The notes beneath the pieces were generated by a model. It made no database searches and was not told the origin of the DNA. It worked only from the letters and a program-made list of their open reading frames with translations. From Larkinella punicea (GTDB lineage: Bacteria > Bacteroidota > Bacteroidia > Cytophagales > Spirosomataceae), in NCBI RefSeq assembly GCF_003334855.1, contig NZ_QOWE01000017.1, positions 62,001-126,000 on the forward strand: DNA of 64,000 bases, read 5' to 3'. Shown here one piece after another: positions 50,573 to 59,224 of the stretch. The position numbers and the translations under genes are program-made. Within the stretch, counting starts at the first letter, position 1. Every line of letters starts with the position of its first letter.

Positions 50573-51775
50573 ATGAAAAAAGTACTGACCCATTTTGCAC
50601 TTTCCTGTCTGACCCTGGCCCTGTTCGCAGGGTGTTCGAAAGACAGCGCCGATGATAATCCGACGCCAACCGACAACGCCAAATACGTGCTGATGACGGA
50701 TGTGGTGCAGTTTCAGGCACCGGGCTATCTGACGGCTTTTAACGGGATGCCTTCCGGAACCATCGTTGATATTCAACCCAAGTCATTGCAGCTAACCCAG
50801 GCTTTTGGGTTTCGTACGTTTGGGAAATGGCTGTTCAACCGCGCCAATGCGGCTGGCGAAGTGGGACTGCAGAAGTTTACGGTGACCGACGACGGCAGTT
50901 TGAAAGACGAAGGGTTTATTGCCGGCGCAACCCAGTTTCTGGTGGTTTCCGAAACCAGTGGCTATTACCTCGACGAAACCCGGGGCACCCTCAAGCTGCA
51001 AAAATTCAATCCCACAACGATGCAGCGCACGGGCGAAATCGACCTGTCGTCGCTGCAAAAAACGGGTGTCGAATACCAGGTGATTGGCAAACACACGATT
51101 GCCGCCAAGGAAGGAAAACTGTATGCCGGGATAACATATGGCACGAAAGCGCAGCAGGGCTACGGCGATGATCTGTATAATTACGTGGAGTTGGCCGTGA
51201 TCGATATGGCGACTGACAAGCTGGAAAAAACGATCAAATACGACGGCCAGAAGGGGATTGGCTGGGGTTCGTCCGGCAACAAAATGTGGACGACTGGCGA
51301 CGACGGCGCGCTGTATCTGTATAGCTCCGGTTTGACCGACGGTTTTACGAACCCGGCCGTGCTCCGCATCAAAAAGGGTGAAACGGATTTTGACCGGACC
51401 TGGAAACTGAAAGGGACGGATTTTCAGACGGCCATGGCGATCTCGACGGGCCTGGTCAAAGGCGGGAAGTTTTACACGGAAATTCCATCCGAACCGCTGA
51501 AACCGGATTACAGCAACCTGACTGCGATCATCTGGGATTACTATGTGATCGACATGGCGACTATGCAGAAAACGAAAATCGAGGGCATGCCGCAGCACCA
51601 CTATTCGTATGCCAACGAGCAGGCCATCACCGAAATCGACGGAAAAATCTATTTCTGGGTGAAGAACAAAGACCAGAAAATCGACGGCTATTATGTGCTG
51701 GACGGCACCAAAGCCACGCAGGTGTTCAACAACACCCACGAAGGTTTTACCTGGGGTTTTGCCAAGTTACAGTAA
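50573..51775 (+). CDS. DUF4374 family lipoprotein
   Basis: Encodes 400 residues with a lipobox (LALFAGC, Cys21). The mature part is a beta-propeller-like fold of repeating strands (VGLQKFTVTDDGSLKDEGFI, GTLKLQKFNPTTMQRTGEID) and ends GFTWGFAKLQ. DUF4374 proteins sit beside TonB receptors for siderophores in Bacteroidota and are thought to bind the ferric siderophore at the cell surface. It begins 26 bases after the receptor and 20 bases before the PepSY gene, so it is within one operon. Family assignment is based on size, location and motif pattern. Confidence 0.82.
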   Translation: MKKVLTHFALSCLTLALFAGCSKDSADDNPTPTDNAKYVLMTDVVQFQAPGYLTAFNGMPSGTIVDIQPKSLQLTQAFGFRTFGKWLFNRANAAGEVGLQKFTVTDDGSLKDEGFIAGATQFLVVSETSGYYLDETRGTLKLQKFNPTTMQRTGEIDLSSLQKTGVEYQVIGKHTIAAKEGKLYAGITYGTKAQQGYGDDLYNYVELAVIDMATDKLEKTIKYDGQKGIGWGSSGNKMWTTGDDGALYLYSSGLTDGFTNPAVLRIKKGETDFDRTWKLKGTDFQTAMAISTGLVKGGKFYTEIPSEPLKPDYSNLTAIIWDYYVIDMATMQKTKIEGMPQHHYSYANEQAITEIDGKIYFWVKNKDQKIDGYYVLDGTKATQVFNNTHEGFTWGFAKLQ

Positions 51776-51795
51776 AACAGTCAATCCGACCGACC

Positions 51796-53007
51796 ATGAG
51801 CAACGTAAAATCCATCCAAACCTGGTTTCAGATTCACAAATGGACCAGTCTGATCTGCACGGCTTTTCTGCTGATGCTGTGTCTGACGGGCCTGCCGCTG
51901 ATTTTCCACGAGGAAATTGAAGAACTGGAAGGCAAGCAACTGGCGAAGGCAATGCCCGCCAGCACCCCCAAAGCGAGTCTGGACCGATTGGTGGAAACCG
52001 GTCTGAAGCTGAATCCCACCAAAGTGATCCGGTTTCTGTTCTGGGATGAACACCAGCCGAATACGGTTTCGTTGAGCCTGTCGGACTCGGTCGATGCACC
52101 GCCCGATAACTACAAAATCGTGATTCTTGACGATCGGACGGCGCAGGTGCTGGAAGAGCCGAATTACCAGGAAGGGTTCATGTATGTGATGTTGCAACTG
52201 CACATCGATATGTTCATGGGCATCGGCGGCAAATTGTTTCTGGGGTTGATGGGCATTCTGTTTGTGGTGGCCATCATCTCCGGCATGATGCTCTATGGGC
52301 CGATCATGAAACGGTTTGAGTTTGGGCTGGTGCGCACCGAAAAATCGACGCGGCTGAAATGGCTCGATCTGCACAACCTGCTCGGCGTGGTCACCATTGC
52401 CTGGGCGACGGTGGTCGGGATCACGGGCGTCATCAACACGCTGTCGGAAGTGGTGCTGGGCTTGTGGCAAGTAGGACAGCTTTCCGAAATGACGGCTCCG
52501 TACAAAGACGCGGCCCCGTTGACCGGAAAACTCAGTTCGCTCGATCAGGCCTTTGAGATTGCCCGCAAAGCCGACCCCGGCATGGAACCGTACCTGGCGG
52601 CCTATCCCGGCACGGGCTTCAGCAGCAAACACCATTACGCCATTTTTGTCAAAGGCAAAACGCCCCTGACCGAACGGCTGATCAAACCCGCGCTGGTCGA
52701 TGCCAAAACCGGCAAACTGACCGACATGCGAACGATGCCGTGGTATGTCAACGCCCTGTTTATATCGCAGCCACTTCACTTTGGCGATTACGGCGGCTTG
52801 CCCCTGAAAATTATCTGGGCGATTTTCGATCTCATCACGATTGTGGTACTGGGGAGCGGTCTGTATTTGTGGTTTGCGCGCAACAAAGCCACGCAGGCGA
52901 AAATTGCCCGATTGGGAAAGTCTGATTCGAAAAAAGCGGTGCAAAAACTGGAAGATTCTGAAATACTGGCGCTGAGTGACGGGAAAGGAGAGGGGTATGA
53001 ATCGTAA
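51796..53007 (+). CDS. PepSY-associated transmembrane protein, ferrisiderophore reductase-like
   Basis: Encodes 403 residues with four transmembrane segments at about 17-37, 145-170, 195-220 and 345-365. A periplasmic PepSY-type domain lies between. Conserved histidines near the helices (IHKWTSL, LQLHIDMFMG, WLDLHNLLG, SQPLHFGDYGG) are likely heme ligands. The family (PiuB, FhuF-independent reductases) reduces ferric siderophores at the inner membrane. It is third in the receptor operon, and its last 11 bases overlap the next small gene. The role is iron release, inferred from family and context. Confidence 0.9.
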   Translation: MSNVKSIQTWFQIHKWTSLICTAFLLMLCLTGLPLIFHEEIEELEGKQLAKAMPASTPKASLDRLVETGLKLNPTKVIRFLFWDEHQPNTVSLSLSDSVDAPPDNYKIVILDDRTAQVLEEPNYQEGFMYVMLQLHIDMFMGIGGKLFLGLMGILFVVAIISGMMLYGPIMKRFEFGLVRTEKSTRLKWLDLHNLLGVVTIAWATVVGITGVINTLSEVVLGLWQVGQLSEMTAPYKDAAPLTGKLSSLDQAFEIARKADPGMEPYLAAYPGTGFSSKHHYAIFVKGKTPLTERLIKPALVDAKTGKLTDMRTMPWYVNALFISQPLHFGDYGGLPLKIIWAIFDLITIVVLGSGLYLWFARNKATQAKIARLGKSDSKKAVQKLEDSEILALSDGKGEGYES

Positions 53008-53185
53008 TTTCTGGCACATCTGGACCATTCCGCTCTTGCTGGCGTTGGTGAGCCTTTTTGGTTTGATTGTTGCCTTGGTTGGCGACGGTTTTATGGATTT
53101 TCTTTCCTGGGTTTCGTTGGGGATTCCGTTGGTGGTGGCTGGCTGGTTTGTAAACCGGCCAGCCACCAAACGCAGGGGGCATTAG
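52997..53185 (+). CDS. Small two-helix membrane protein of siderophore operons
   Basis: Encodes 62 residues from the ATG at 52997 (MNRNFWHIWTIPLLLALVSL). AAAGGAG at 52984-52990 gives a well-placed ribosome site, which decides this start over the in-frame codon at 52976. Two hydrophobic helices (about 8-28 and 36-52) flank a short GDGFMDFLSW loop. It overlaps the PepSY gene by 11 bases, so the pair is translationally coupled. Similar small proteins follow PepSY genes in other phyla, to my recollection. Possible role as a subunit of the ferrisiderophore reductase. Confidence 0.7.
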   Translation: MNRNFWHIWTIPLLLALVSLFGLIVALVGDGFMDFLSWVSLGIPLVVAGWFVNRPATKRRGH

Positions 53186-53291
53186 GCTGCGCGTGCAACA
53201 CACAAGCGTTGAAAAGGGACGGATCGGCACTTCTTTCCTTTTTGTTGATATATTTGCCCCGCAAAAGCGAGATTTAAGGGAGCCGAACCTA

Positions 53292-54587
53292 TTGAGAGTT
53301 GTTAAAGAAACGTTATACAAGCTGATTGGCAGTCCGGACGGGTTTTCACTCGAAGCCCGGATCTTCAATGCCATCTGTGTACTGATTCTGGTTGTGATGG
53401 GGTATAACATCCCATTCAGCTTTTCTGTTGGACTGCCCGAAACCGGGTGGATTTGTACCGTGCTTTTGGGCGTGAGCGGTTATGTTTACTACCTGACGCG
53501 GATCCGGAAAAAGTTTGTTGCCGCCCTCACAATTGCCGGGGTCACGATCACGATCCTGTTTGCGGTAAACTACTTTTTCAATTCGGGCATGAGCGGGGCT
53601 TCGCTCCTGAGCTTTACCATTACGCTGTTTTTACTCCTGATTGCCGGCCCGTCCCGGCACTCCCAGTTCTGGGTTTTGTTCAATCTAGCGATTGTGCTTT
53701 CGCTCCTGGCGGTCGAATACCTGTATCCGCAATTTATCGTCGAAACCTATCCGGACCGGCTGGCGCAAACCGTCGATCTGGCTTCGACGTATTGTGTCAA
53801 TGTTTTTTTTCTCTACTTCGGTACCCTCTTTTTTACCAAAGCCTACAAGGTGGAACAAAAGCGGGTGGAAGAGCGGTCGGTGGTGTTTGAACGACTGAAT
53901 GAGGAGAAAAACAAGCTGTTTTCGATTGTTTCGCACGATTTGCGGTCGCCCCTGGCTTCGGTTCAGCAGTATCTGGAAGTGTTGAAACAAATTGAACTGG
54001 ATTCTGATGAGCGGAAAAAGATCGAATCGGAGCTGTTGGTGGGCATCAACCACACGCAGGAAATGCTGGTGAACCTGCTGTCGTGGTCGACCAGCCAGAT
54101 GCGGGGAACGACGGTTTCGCTGGCGCCGGTCAACGTCAGCGCGTGTCTGAAACCCATCATCGAAATTTACAAACCGCTGGCTGCTCAAAAAGAAATCCAA
54201 CTGGTTTTGCGGGTCGATGGGTTGCCGAACGTGCTGGCGGATGGCAACTTGCTGCAATTGATTGTTCGGAATCTGGTTGGGAACGCCATCAAGTTTACGC
54301 CCACCGGCGGACAAATCACAATTGAAGCCACCCGAACCGATACGAGCGGTCTGATTACGGTGAAAGACACCGGCCGGGGCATCAAAGAAGCGGACAAGCC
54401 CCAGCTTTTTTCGCTGAAAGCCCAGCCCACCTTCGGAACCAACAACGAGCGGGGCGTCGGATTGGGCCTTTTTCTCTGCAAACAATACGCCGAAGTTCAG
54501 CAGGGAGCCATCTGGTTTGAAAGCCAGGAAAAGGTTGGAACTACGTTTTTTCTGGCGTTGCCGCTGCCGATACGGGCGAAAAACTGA
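53292..54587 (+). CDS. Membrane sensor histidine kinase, orphan
   Basis: Encodes about 431 residues from the TTG at 53292, preceded at 9 bases by AAGGGAG; a GTG at 53193 would add 33 polar residues. The first ATG in frame lies inside the first helix, so the start is non-ATG. Six transmembrane helices (to about residue 185) lead into a short coiled coil and a HisKA domain (FSIVSHDLRSPLAS), then a HATPase with NAIKFTPTGG (N box), DTGRGI (G1) and GVGLGLFLCKQYA (G2). No response regulator or receiver domain follows. The nearest regulator is the LytTR gene, which has its own kinase. The signal is unknown. Confidence 0.88.
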   Translation: MRVVKETLYKLIGSPDGFSLEARIFNAICVLILVVMGYNIPFSFSVGLPETGWICTVLLGVSGYVYYLTRIRKKFVAALTIAGVTITILFAVNYFFNSGMSGASLLSFTITLFLLLIAGPSRHSQFWVLFNLAIVLSLLAVEYLYPQFIVETYPDRLAQTVDLASTYCVNVFFLYFGTLFFTKAYKVEQKRVEERSVVFERLNEEKNKLFSIVSHDLRSPLASVQQYLEVLKQIELDSDERKKIESELLVGINHTQEMLVNLLSWSTSQMRGTTVSLAPVNVSACLKPIIEIYKPLAAQKEIQLVLRVDGLPNVLADGNLLQLIVRNLVGNAIKFTPTGGQITIEATRTDTSGLITVKDTGRGIKEADKPQLFSLKAQPTFGTNNERGVGLGLFLCKQYAEVQQGAIWFESQEKVGTTFFLALPLPIRAKN

Positions 54588-54606
54588 TCTCCCAAGGGCG
54601 GTTGTA

Positions 54607-55044
54607 TTATAAGTCTTTGATGAAACAAACGATGCGATTGGCTTCGGTAAAACCGGTTTTTCGGTGAAAATCGATGCTGGCCAGATTCGTCAGTTCCGCA
54701 TCGGAGGCAAAGTGATGGCACCCGTTGTTTTTGCCCCATTCTTCACCCAGACGCACCAGGTCACGGCCAATGCCGCGCTTTTGATAAGCCGGTTTTACAT
54801 AAATAGCTTCCATATAAGCCACGGGCGATTCGGTGGCTCCTTCAACGTAGTCGGTACGGATAGACAGGTGGATAAAGGCAATGTAGCGGTCCTGTTCCCG
54901 GACGAGGTAACAGATTTCGGTCTCGGCATCCACGATGCTTGTATAGTAGTCATGTTCTTCGTCAAACGAGCAGTCTGGCCAGAGTTCCAACGCCAGCTCC
55001 GTTAGCGGTTGAATCGTATTGGTGGAAAAGACTTCTATATTCAT
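54607..55044 (-). CDS. GNAT acetyltransferase, AAC(6')-like
   Basis: Encodes 145 residues of the GNAT fold. The features LALELWPDCSFDEE, YVEGATESPVAYMEAIYV and YQKRGIGRDLVRLGEEWG (acetyl-CoA binding QxxGxG) match aminoglycoside 6'-N-acetyltransferases of the AAC(6')-I type, as does ASDAELTNLASIDFHRKTGF. This resemblance is by recall; chromosomal members often confer little resistance or act on other amines. It is cytosolic. It is the last minus-strand gene after the glycerophosphodiesterase (7 bases apart), so it may be transcribed with that operon by read-through. It is convergent with the histidine kinase. Confidence 0.8.
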   Translation of the reverse strand: MNIEVFSTNTIQPLTELALELWPDCSFDEEHDYYTSIVDAETEICYLVREQDRYIAFIHLSIRTDYVEGATESPVAYMEAIYVKPAYQKRGIGRDLVRLGEEWGKNNGCHHFASDAELTNLASIDFHRKTGFTEANRIVCFIKDL

Positions 55045-55051
55045 GGTGATG

Positions 55052-55840
55052 TTATTCTAACGCTTGAGTAACCTTCAGTACATAATCCGTCTGAATGACA
55101 TCGATTCCCAGTTGAGCCGCTTTTTTATACTGCTCCGCATTTTCAAAAAAGCCCAGCGCATCCGAAAATACCTGAATGCCGTTGCCGTGAATTTGCTGAA
55201 CCAGCTCTTTGGTGAGCGACGACCAGCGCACATCAAACGCATACGGACGAAGCTTTTCAATTTTGGCGGATAACTCGTCGGCATTCTTTAACGAAGGCAT
55301 CAGCTTGGCTTGCGGAGCAACCTGTTTCAACGTCAGCAGAAAATCATCGGAGCCGTAGAAAACCGCATCGGCCAGCACATCAAATTCGGCGAGTTCGGCC
55401 ACCAGTTTCTCTGGCGCAACGGCCTTGCAATCGACGTACAGGTGTACTTTCGCAGCGTGTCCGGCGTTCCAGTCGCGGATCAATTGGCAGACTTCTTTCA
55501 GGGTCGGAATCCGTTCGTCTTTGAATTTTTCATCAAATCCTTTTCCGGCCGAAAGTTGCTTCACTTCCGCCAGCGTCAGGTTTTCAACCGGTCCCGAACC
55601 GGAGGTTGTCCGGTCGAGTTTGCCATCGTGGAGGATGATCAACTGACCGTCTCTGGTCGTCCGAACGTCAATTTCGATGTAACTGACGGGCATCGCCAAA
55701 ACCGCCCGGAACGTCGCCATTGTGTTTTCCGGTGCCACGAGCGACGACCCCCGGTGGGCCGAAATGACGGGTTGGGCGTTGGTGATATTCTGGTAAATAA
55801 CCCCAAAGACTACGAGTAGAAAGGCAAGCAGGCGCATCAC
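55052..55840 (-). CDS. Glycerophosphodiester phosphodiesterase
   Basis: Encodes 262 residues with a signal peptide (MMRLLAFLLVVFGVIYQNITNA). The signature is AHRGSSLVAPENTMATF near residues 28-44; His29, Arg30 and Glu38 are in the catalytic site, with the EIDVR metal-binding motif and the LHDGKLDRTT strand. The enzyme cleaves glycerophosphodiesters to glycerol 3-phosphate and an alcohol in the periplasm. The start codon overlaps the stop of the phosphatase-like gene by 4 bases, so the two are translationally coupled. In the SusC/SusD locus this suggests processing of phospholipid-derived or phosphodiester-linked substrates. Confidence 0.95.
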   Translation of the reverse strand: MMRLLAFLLVVFGVIYQNITNAQPVISAHRGSSLVAPENTMATFRAVLAMPVSYIEIDVRTTRDGQLIILHDGKLDRTTSGSGPVENLTLAEVKQLSAGKGFDEKFKDERIPTLKEVCQLIRDWNAGHAAKVHLYVDCKAVAPEKLVAELAEFDVLADAVFYGSDDFLLTLKQVAPQAKLMPSLKNADELSAKIEKLRPYAFDVRWSSLTKELVQQIHGNGIQVFSDALGFFENAEQYKKAAQLGIDVIQTDYVLKVTQALE

Positions 55841-57618
55841 TTCACAATTTTCAGTTCATCCTTCACCTTGCCCTCCTGGTCAAAACTCTGGTAAATCAGG
55901 GTCTTGCCATCCATTTTCAAGTGCTGATACAGCGGTCCGTTTTTGTGCCGGATCACGGCGTACTTTTCGTCCGGCCAAACTTTATGATCGCTCGGAATGC
56001 CGATAGAAATCGTGTAAATCGTACCCTGGGCGGGGGAGGAAACCGGTTTTTCGGCCAGCATCGGTTGGGTGCGCAGGTAATAATGCACGTGGCCGCTCAT
56101 CACCATGTCGACGTGGTATTGATCGAACAGGCTGCACCATTCTTTGCGGATGCCGGCGTAATCTTCTTCAAAGTTATAGGGCGGGAAATGGAAAAAGGCA
56201 AACTTCCAGGTCGCTTTCGAATTCGCCAGTTGGTCTTTGATCCAGGCGGTTTGGGCCTCGATCGGCGAGGTGGCGTCGATCATCAGAAAGAGGGCATTCT
56301 GGTACGTAAACGCATAGGTCTGCTCCGCCGGAACGTCCGGCGATTTGGGGCCATTTTTCGGTAAGCTGAACATTTCCTGATACATCCACGCGCCCAAACC
56401 GTCCTGGCTGTCGTGGTTACCCGGAATCGGCATCAGTGGTTTTTGCTCGAAAATACCACCGGAATACTGCCACAATTCATCCCATTCGTCGCGGTGCAAA
56501 CCGGTGCTGACGAGGTCTCCGGCGATGGAATAAAACGCAATTTCGGGGTGTTTTGCCAGCGTCTTTTGGGCCATTGCTCCCCAATCCGGCGATTTGTGCG
56601 TATCGCCAAACCAGATGAAAGAGAAGCCTTCGGCGGTGGCACTCTGGGTCTTGAATGTGGCCGGTTTCGACCATTTGTCGGACGTCGATCCCACCCGATA
56701 GCCATACGAACCGCCCGGCTTCAGTCCGGTAAGATTCGCCGTAAACCGGTTGGCATACCGGTCATTCTGCAGCAGGCGGTCTTCCATCCGAAATGCCGTC
56801 GCCGGGGCGGTCACTGTATCCGTTGTGCCAGTTTGCCAGTATTTTACCTGCCCGTCAGAAACCGGGACTGACGTCCGCCATTGCACATCCATCGTAGTCC
56901 TGGGATCGCCACTCAGGGTCAGCAACACCTGATCCGGTTGGTCAGTCGATGGGGATATGGTTTTCCGAAACGCTCCCACCAGATGGGCTTCCCTTGCCCG
57001 GCCACGGATGGTTTGAAAGAGCGTTTGGCCGCGCAAGGATTCAGGCACTTCGGTCAGTGTCAGGTCACTCCAGTCGTGGTAGGTAAAAGCTCCCACCCGA
57101 ACGGTATCGAGCGTTTGATGGGTTGGGAATACATTGGAAATGGCGACTTTTTCGCCCGGTTTCTGCGCTCCCACGCTGATGAAATAAACCGGCCGGTGTT
57201 TGTCGAACCCGTTGATTCCCAGTTCTATTTTTCCGGCGGGAAAGGCTTTTTGCCAGACTTCGTAGGTGTATTCTTCGTTTTTAACAACCTGATCGGTTTT
57301 CTGAAAACCGCTGTCTTCCAGCCAGAACGGTAGCACCTTCTGCTCCTGATGGCGCATCAGCGAAACCGTTACCGGCACATCGACATCAAAAGTCAAATAC
57401 CGGGTCGCCAGAGCGGTTTTCTCCGCTTCGGTCAGAAACTGAAGCACGTAGGCCTGGCTGATCGTGTCGAGTTGTTCGGGTTTGAGGGTTTTATACAGCC
57501 GGGTGACGGCCCCATCCATGACGTCTTTGACCGAGGCCGTAGATGGGTTGGAGGTGGTTCGGCAGGCTGAAAAGCTGAGTGAAAGAATGAAGAATAAAAA
57601 GGGTAGTCGTGGCTTCAT
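55837..57618 (-). CDS. Purple-acid-phosphatase-like lipoprotein
   Basis: Encodes 593 residues with a lipobox (LSFSAC, Cys19). Residues about 40-220 are an unassigned beta domain. A fibronectin-like purple-acid-phosphatase N-domain (PDQVLLTLSGDPRTTMDVQW) comes next, then a metallophosphoesterase domain with FGDTHKSPDWG, AGDLVSTG, GNHDSQDG, FFHFPPYN and GHVHYYLR. Members hydrolyse phosphomonoesters using a dinuclear metal centre. It is surface-anchored or periplasmic. It is coupled by a 4-base overlap to the glycerophosphodiesterase gene and lies 111 bases from the PqaA-like gene, with a palindrome between. Substrate unknown. Confidence 0.9.
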   Translation of the reverse strand: MKPRLPFLFFILSLSFSACRTTSNPSTASVKDVMDGAVTRLYKTLKPEQLDTISQAYVLQFLTEAEKTALATRYLTFDVDVPVTVSLMRHQEQKVLPFWLEDSGFQKTDQVVKNEEYTYEVWQKAFPAGKIELGINGFDKHRPVYFISVGAQKPGEKVAISNVFPTHQTLDTVRVGAFTYHDWSDLTLTEVPESLRGQTLFQTIRGRAREAHLVGAFRKTISPSTDQPDQVLLTLSGDPRTTMDVQWRTSVPVSDGQVKYWQTGTTDTVTAPATAFRMEDRLLQNDRYANRFTANLTGLKPGGSYGYRVGSTSDKWSKPATFKTQSATAEGFSFIWFGDTHKSPDWGAMAQKTLAKHPEIAFYSIAGDLVSTGLHRDEWDELWQYSGGIFEQKPLMPIPGNHDSQDGLGAWMYQEMFSLPKNGPKSPDVPAEQTYAFTYQNALFLMIDATSPIEAQTAWIKDQLANSKATWKFAFFHFPPYNFEEDYAGIRKEWCSLFDQYHVDMVMSGHVHYYLRTQPMLAEKPVSSPAQGTIYTISIGIPSDHKVWPDEKYAVIRHKNGPLYQHLKMDGKTLIYQSFDQEGKVKDELKIVK

Positions 57619-57650
57619 TGGTTGATTTGGAAATGTGAAATAACCGCTGT

Positions 57651-57714
57651 TAGGGGACTGTAACCGCTGTCAGGGTCTTCGACCGCTGACAGGGTTACGG
57701 CGCCCTGTCAGCGG
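57651..57714. repeat. Palindrome with ACCGCTGTCAGGG repeats
   Basis: The perfect inverted part is CCGCTGACAGGG (57683-57694) with its complement at 57703-57714. It is preceded by two imperfect direct copies of TAACCGCTGT-(C/T)-AGGG (57651 and 57661). It sits between two co-directional genes. A probable terminator or dispersed repeat. Confidence 0.75.
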
Positions 57715-57729
57715 CCACGTGTTAGATTG

Positions 57730-59106
57730 TCAAAACGAACTGGGTTTCAAAAATACTTCGTCATTGTCCGACACAAACATGCGCGTGCTTTCGGTGTAGG
57801 TGCCGCCGTTGGGGTTGGCATATTTCAGGTCAACGTAAAAGGCGTGGTAACCCGATGCCGGATAGGCTTCCGAAACATCGACTTTGGCTTTGTTTTTAAC
57901 ACCCAGACTTTTGCTCGTCCACGTTTCATTCCGGAAATCGGTATCTGTTGAATTCGCCGACCAGACAATCACATCGACCAGCGCATCCGCCGTGGTTTTG
58001 ATCGACACATCGACGCCTTTTTTGGTACTCGTGGCATTCCACTTGCAAACGGGATACGGTTTTTTCGCCATCGTGATCCCGAAAAAAGCACCCAGTCCTT
58101 CGAAGGCCGACTTGCCATCGCCCAGGCTGTGGCCGGCATTCGGTACGTAATGAATCAGGTTTTCACCCGGAATATCGTCGAAATAATTCTTGATATTATC
58201 GACCACCCAATATTCATCATTCGTACCCATAAAAATCATTTTCGGCATCGTTAAATTCTTGCGGTACGAGTATGGGTCGACCATCGTATTGATCGCATTT
58301 CCGCTTTCGGTTTTGGCCGTTTGCGGAATCCCGAGTTTGACATAATCTTCGATCTGAACGCTATAATCTTTCCACACTTTGACCTGATAATCCAGACTAA
58401 CCGGCATGTTCAAAATATCGATCACCATTGGGGCAATGGCCACCACGCGTTTGTCATTTGCACCGGTCAGCCAGGTGGTCCAGCCGCGTTTGGAAGCCCC
58501 CGAAACCACAAACCGGGAGATGTCGTGTTTCAGTGTTTGCTTCGAAAATTCCTGAACCGCGTCCATTGCCCGCACCGCACTTTTCACCATCGGAAACAAC
58601 AGGGGCCAGGAATAATCGCCGTCTTTTTTGAACTGATGAAGCGTGTATGAAATCAGGGCATCTTCCGTCAGATTGTCATACAGCGGCTGATTGGGGGTTT
58701 GTTTCAACAGGGTAACTATCGCTTTGTTTTTGGTGGCAATATCCACCAGACCCTTGATTACTTTATCTTCCTGGCCTTTGGCGTTCCAGTTGGGCTGTTC
58801 ATTTTTGTTGGAACCGCCGGTGATAAACAGCAGCGAACCGTCGTAGTTATTTTCTTTCGGAACCAGAATGGTCATTTGATGCCGCCAGGTATGTTCGCGC
58901 CATTTCTGTGAGGTGAGCAGCAGGTTATAGGCTTTTACATCGCCCATTTCGTACGAATCTTTCAGTTCCCACTGATACGTTTTATCGCCATTGTTTAAAT
59001 AACTTTGAAGGGCCGTAGCGGGGGTGATGGGGGCTTTTTTGGGAGAATCAAATGATAAAAAAGCCAGTGTTAAGAGCAGAAGAAATGGTGTTGTGAATCG
59101 TTTCAT
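57730..59106 (-). CDS. PhoPQ-activated pathogenicity-related protein (PqaA-like)
   Basis: Encodes 458 residues with a signal peptide (MKRFTTPFLLLLTLAFLSF). The fold is alpha/beta-hydrolase-like: SRFVVSGASKRGWTTWL contains the GxSxxG nucleophile-elbow motif (Ser near residue 203), DEYWVVDN provides an acidic residue, and NAGHSLGD the His. The PqaA family is named for genes under PhoPQ control; its function is little known but esterase activity is likely. It lies between the ceramidase-like gene (118 bases) and the phosphatase-like gene on the same strand. The context suggests an ester bond in a lipid or glycolipid as the target. Confidence 0.88.
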   Translation of the reverse strand: MKRFTTPFLLLLTLAFLSFDSPKKAPITPATALQSYLNNGDKTYQWELKDSYEMGDVKAYNLLLTSQKWREHTWRHQMTILVPKENNYDGSLLFITGGSNKNEQPNWNAKGQEDKVIKGLVDIATKNKAIVTLLKQTPNQPLYDNLTEDALISYTLHQFKKDGDYSWPLLFPMVKSAVRAMDAVQEFSKQTLKHDISRFVVSGASKRGWTTWLTGANDKRVVAIAPMVIDILNMPVSLDYQVKVWKDYSVQIEDYVKLGIPQTAKTESGNAINTMVDPYSYRKNLTMPKMIFMGTNDEYWVVDNIKNYFDDIPGENLIHYVPNAGHSLGDGKSAFEGLGAFFGITMAKKPYPVCKWNATSTKKGVDVSIKTTADALVDVIVWSANSTDTDFRNETWTSKSLGVKNKAKVDVSEAYPASGYHAFYVDLKYANPNGGTYTESTRMFVSDNDEVFLKPSSF

Positions 59107-59150
59107 TCGTATAGTTGGTTTTTAGTTATTCGGGATTTCAGTTGCAGATG

Positions 59151-59217
59151 CTCCTAAATCCCCTAAAGGGGACTTGGACACAGCAGCACCCAGGTGATAA
59201 AAGTCTCCTTTAGGGGC
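59151..59217. repeat. Palindrome family B, copy 7 (decayed)
   Basis: Left CCTAAATCCCCTAAAGGGGA with a partial right arm AAGTCTCCTTTAGGGG; the outer part of the right arm is missing. The loop words ACTTGGACACAGCAGC resemble copy 3. A degenerate remnant of family B. Confidence 0.7.
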
Positions 59218-59224
59218 AATATTA

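Noticed and set aside
51781-53169. 462-residue minus-strand ORF opposite the PepSY gene
   Set aside because: Long only because of the codon bias of the real gene; rich in Arg, Gln and His, with no signal or domain.
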